A stretch of DNA of 64,000 bases from Streptomyces griseiscabiei (lineage in GTDB: Bacteria > Actinomycetota > Actinomycetes > Streptomycetales > Streptomycetaceae): positions 1,302,001-1,366,000 of the forward strand of contig NZ_JAGJBZ010000001.1 of assembly GCF_020010925.1 (NCBI RefSeq), written 5' to 3'. Made by a program: the position numbers and the translations under genes. Shown here piece after piece: positions 62,143-64,000 of the stretch. The notes beneath the pieces were generated by a model. It was not told where the DNA came from. It ran no database searches and saw only the letters and a program-made list of their open reading frames with translations. Each line of letters starts with the position of its first letter. Position 1 is the first letter of the stretch.

Positions 62143-64000
62143 CCAGTCCTGTCGAGGTCGCTCGACGGTCCGGGGCGGTGCCCGCCCGGGCGCTCGTGCT
62201 GGCCGCACGACCGTTGCGCGCCGAATACCGACTGGAGGAGACGTCCCGGTTCGCCGACGACGCCTGGTGGCTGACGCCGGCGTGGCTGCGGGCCGACCGC
62301 AAGTCGCTCAAGCTGGACTTCAGCACGGTTCCGCCGCCGTTCGTGACCACGGCCAAGAGCCTGTTCTACGCCCTGCTCGCCCAGGACACCCCGCCCGGCG
62401 AACTGCCGCTCACCATTCCCAGCATCCGCACCTACTTCAGCTGCGTACGCCGTTTCCTCACCTGGGTCCACGACCGCGGACTCGCCCTCGCCCAGGTGAG
62501 CGGAGAGGACCTTGACATCTTCCACCGCGAGCTCGCCGAGCAGCGGTTGTCCCTCGCCTCCACCTACCGCTACCGCCGTGCGATTCGGATGCTGTGGGCC
62601 TACCGCAGCCGGGTCCCCGATGCCCTGGCGAGCGACCCGCTGCGGCGCTCGGCCTGGCAGGCGTGGGCGCGCGCGAACCCGCGGCGGTTCGGAGAGAACC
62701 TCACCGAGCGGATCCCCGAGCAGATCCTGGGCCCCCTGCTCACGTGGGCGCTGCGCTGGGTCGATGACTTCGCCGAGGATGTCCTCGCCGCTCGTGACGA
62801 GCGCGCCGCCCTCGATGCGCGTGTGCCGGCTGGCCCCGACGCGCTGTCGGCCCTGGCCGTGCTGCTGGACGGATACCGTCGCCGGGGCGAGCCCCTGCCA
62901 GCTCTTCCCGTCGGCCAGCGGCGCCGAGGGCCGCAGCTGGCGCCGTGCCTGAGCCACCTGGCCCGGTTGCTGGGCCATGACCGCGACCGGCTGGAGCGGC
63001 TCGACGCCGAGCGGCTGATCGCCGAAGCCGCGCAAGAGGTCGGCGTCGACTCCGACTGCCCCCTCACCCACCGTGTCCAAGGACAGCTGGACGGCCGCCC
63101 GTGGCTGGCGGCGATCTCGTACTACGATGTGCCGCGGTACGAGCGGCTGCTCCAGGGGGCCTGCTGGATCGTGATCGCCTACCTCTCCGGGATGCGCGAC
63201 TCCGAGGCCAAACACCTCCAGCGCGGCTGCCTGAGCGTCCAACGCGACTCCGCCGGCCGCGTCTACCGCCACCGCCTGCACAGCCTCGCCTTCAAGGGCG
63301 AGAACGCCCACGGGGCGCAGGCCACCTGGATCGTCACCGCCCCGGTCGCCCGGGCCGTCGCCGTCCTCGAACGCTTCCAGTCGGCCGAACAGCCCTACCT
63401 GTTCGCTCCGCCGCCGACCTCCCGCAGCTACCGCCAACGCCGCAGCCCTTTCGGGGTGCTGGACAGCAACGCCACCAACACGGACATCACCGACCTGATC
63501 AAGTGGATCAACGCCTACTGCACCGCGCACCAGCGCGCGGACGGCATCCCGCCGGAGCGCGGGCGGGTTCCGCACCTGACCACGCGGCGCTTTCGGCGGA
63601 CCCTGGCCTGGTTCATCGCCCGCCGCCCTGGTGGCACCATCGCCGGCGCTCTGCAGTACCGCCATCAGGGGATTCAGATGTTCGAGGGCTACGCCGGCAC
63701 CAGCGACTCCGGGTTCCGCGACGAGGTCGAAGCCGAGGAGGCCCTCGCCCGGGGCCAGTTCCTCGCCGGGATGGGCGCCGCCGACCGTCCGGCGTTGGCC
63801 GGACCGGCCGGAGCCGAGGCCGAAGCCCGGCTCACCGAGTTCGCCCGCCACACCGTCTTCGACGGCCAGGTCGTCACCGACGAAGCCCGCCTGCGCCGCA
63901 TCGTGGCACGCCACGACCCGCACCTGTACCCGGGGACCTTCGTCACCTGCGTCTACAACCCCGACCGCGCTCTGTGCCGCGCCCCCGCCGACCCCGGCCA
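62139..64000 (+). CDS. Recombinase C of the trio (C-terminus off window)
   Basis: Open frame of about 620 residues from GTG 62139 that leaves the window without a stop. The GTG overlaps the previous TGA as GTGA, so it belongs to the same operon. The N-terminal core-binding region (T-I-P-S-I-R-T-Y-F-S-C-V-R-R-F-L near 105) leads to a catalytic-like domain with S-G-M-R-D-S-E-A near 350-357, H-L-T-T-R-R-F-R-R-T near 485, and Q-Y-R-H-Q-G-I-Q-M-F-E-G-Y-A-G near 508. The expected second-box His is replaced by Arg, but the last Tyr is present. The C-terminal C-V-Y-N-P-D-R-A-L-C suggests another zinc-type pair. An open frame on the opposite strand over the same bases is a shadow. Confidence 0.85.
   Translation, partial: MTSPVEVARRSGAVPARALVLAARPLRAEYRLEETSRFADDAWWLTPAWLRADRKSLKLDFSTVPPPFVTTAKSLFYALLAQDTPPGELPLTIPSIRTYFSCVRRFLTWVHDRGLALAQVSGEDLDIFHRELAEQRLSLASTYRYRRAIRMLWAYRSRVPDALASDPLRRSAWQAWARANPRRFGENLTERIPEQILGPLLTWALRWVDDFAEDVLAARDERAALDARVPAGPDALSALAVLLDGYRRRGEPLPALPVGQRRRGPQLAPCLSHLARLLGHDRDRLERLDAERLIAEAAQEVGVDSDCPLTHRVQGQLDGRPWLAAISYYDVPRYERLLQGACWIVIAYLSGMRDSEAKHLQRGCLSVQRDSAGRVYRHRLHSLAFKGENAHGAQATWIVTAPVARAVAVLERFQSAEQPYLFAPPPTSRSYRQRRSPFGVLDSNATNTDITDLIKWINAYCTAHQRADGIPPERGRVPHLTTRRFRRTLAWFIARRPGGTIAGALQYRHQGIQMFEGYAGTSDSGFRDEVEAEEALARGQFLAGMGAADRPALAGPAGAEAEARLTEFARHTVFDGQVVTDEARLRRIVARHDPHLYPGTFVTCVYNPDRALCRAPADPG

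Larger units (their letters stand above)
58779..64000. mobile_element. Mobile element with a trio of tyrosine recombinases (right end off window)
   Basis: The boundary at about 58779 is defined by the truncated permease reading frame. Three tyrosine-recombinase genes follow in one direction with GTGA overlaps, as in RIT elements (recombinases in trio) or the Tn554-type TnpABC set. A small imperfect palindrome, GGAC-TATC-GTCC, at 58803-58814 just inside the end is a candidate recombinase site. No cargo is visible in the window, and the other end lies to the right. Confidence 0.82.

Noticed and set aside
61995..63923. 642-residue minus-strand open frame over the third recombinase
   Set aside because: No motif is found, while the plus-strand frame over the same bases has recombinase features and a GTGA overlap.

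Overview
The window is high-GC actinobacterial DNA, almost certainly from a Streptomyces or close relative. The clues are strong G/C bias at third codon positions, very rare TTA codons, several SpoIIE-type phosphatases, GTG starts, and a common Streptomyces intergenic motif near 56804.

Region 1 (1-30143) is a lipopeptide non-ribosomal peptide synthetase (NRPS) cluster whose left end lies outside the window. On the minus strand, read from about 22591 down to 1, it holds a fatty acyl-AMP ligase, two large acyl-CoA dehydrogenases, an acyl carrier protein, a giant NRPS and an MbtH-like protein. The NRPS reads C-A-T-E / C-T / C-A-T / C-A-T / C-A-T-R. It is split into two frames by one extra base in a seven-G run at 12649-12655. 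Module 2 has no adenylation domain, and the chain is released by a reductase domain. Divergently, on the plus strand, come a DrrAB-type ABC exporter, a luciferase-like flavin oxidoreductase, a type II thioesterase, an SDR and a stand-alone C*-A-T protein with a threonine-like pocket. That protein is the obvious candidate to load module 2 in trans. The gene set and order recall ramoplanin/enduracidin, but in a much shorter system with reductive release. My reading of the product is acyl-(D-X)-Thr-Ser-Asn-Asn aldehyde or alcohol; this is inference. No pathway regulator is visible, but the exporter ATPase carries an in-frame TTA codon, which suggests bldA control.

Region 2 (30402-37584) holds an APC-type amino acid permease, an uncharacterised protein, a sigma-like/zinc-finger/membrane/ricin-lectin fusion, a tiny membrane protein followed by a perfect 22-bp hairpin, a hotdog protein and small envelope proteins. 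Region 3 (37713-45773) holds three PAS/GAF/SpoIIE phosphatases with an aldehyde dehydrogenase among them. Region 4 (45904-53020) holds a methyltransferase, a MucR-like zinc-finger regulator, a roadblock protein, an ArsR regulator, a class I PPK2, a GlxA-like regulator with an isochorismatase, a nitroreductase, and a divergent PaaI-thioesterase/HxlR pair. Region 5 (53154-58778) holds a DUF4232-like lipoprotein, a large secreted esterase-like/5'-nucleotidase fusion and two nucleoside-type ABC permeases.

Region 6 (about 58779-64000) is a mobile element. It carries three consecutive, translationally overlapping tyrosine recombinases (a RIT- or Tn554-like trio) and has cut off the 5' part of the upstream ABC permease gene. 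The third recombinase and the far end of the element run off the right edge. No tRNA, rRNA or CRISPR array was seen. No stretch longer than 300 bases lacks a gene.
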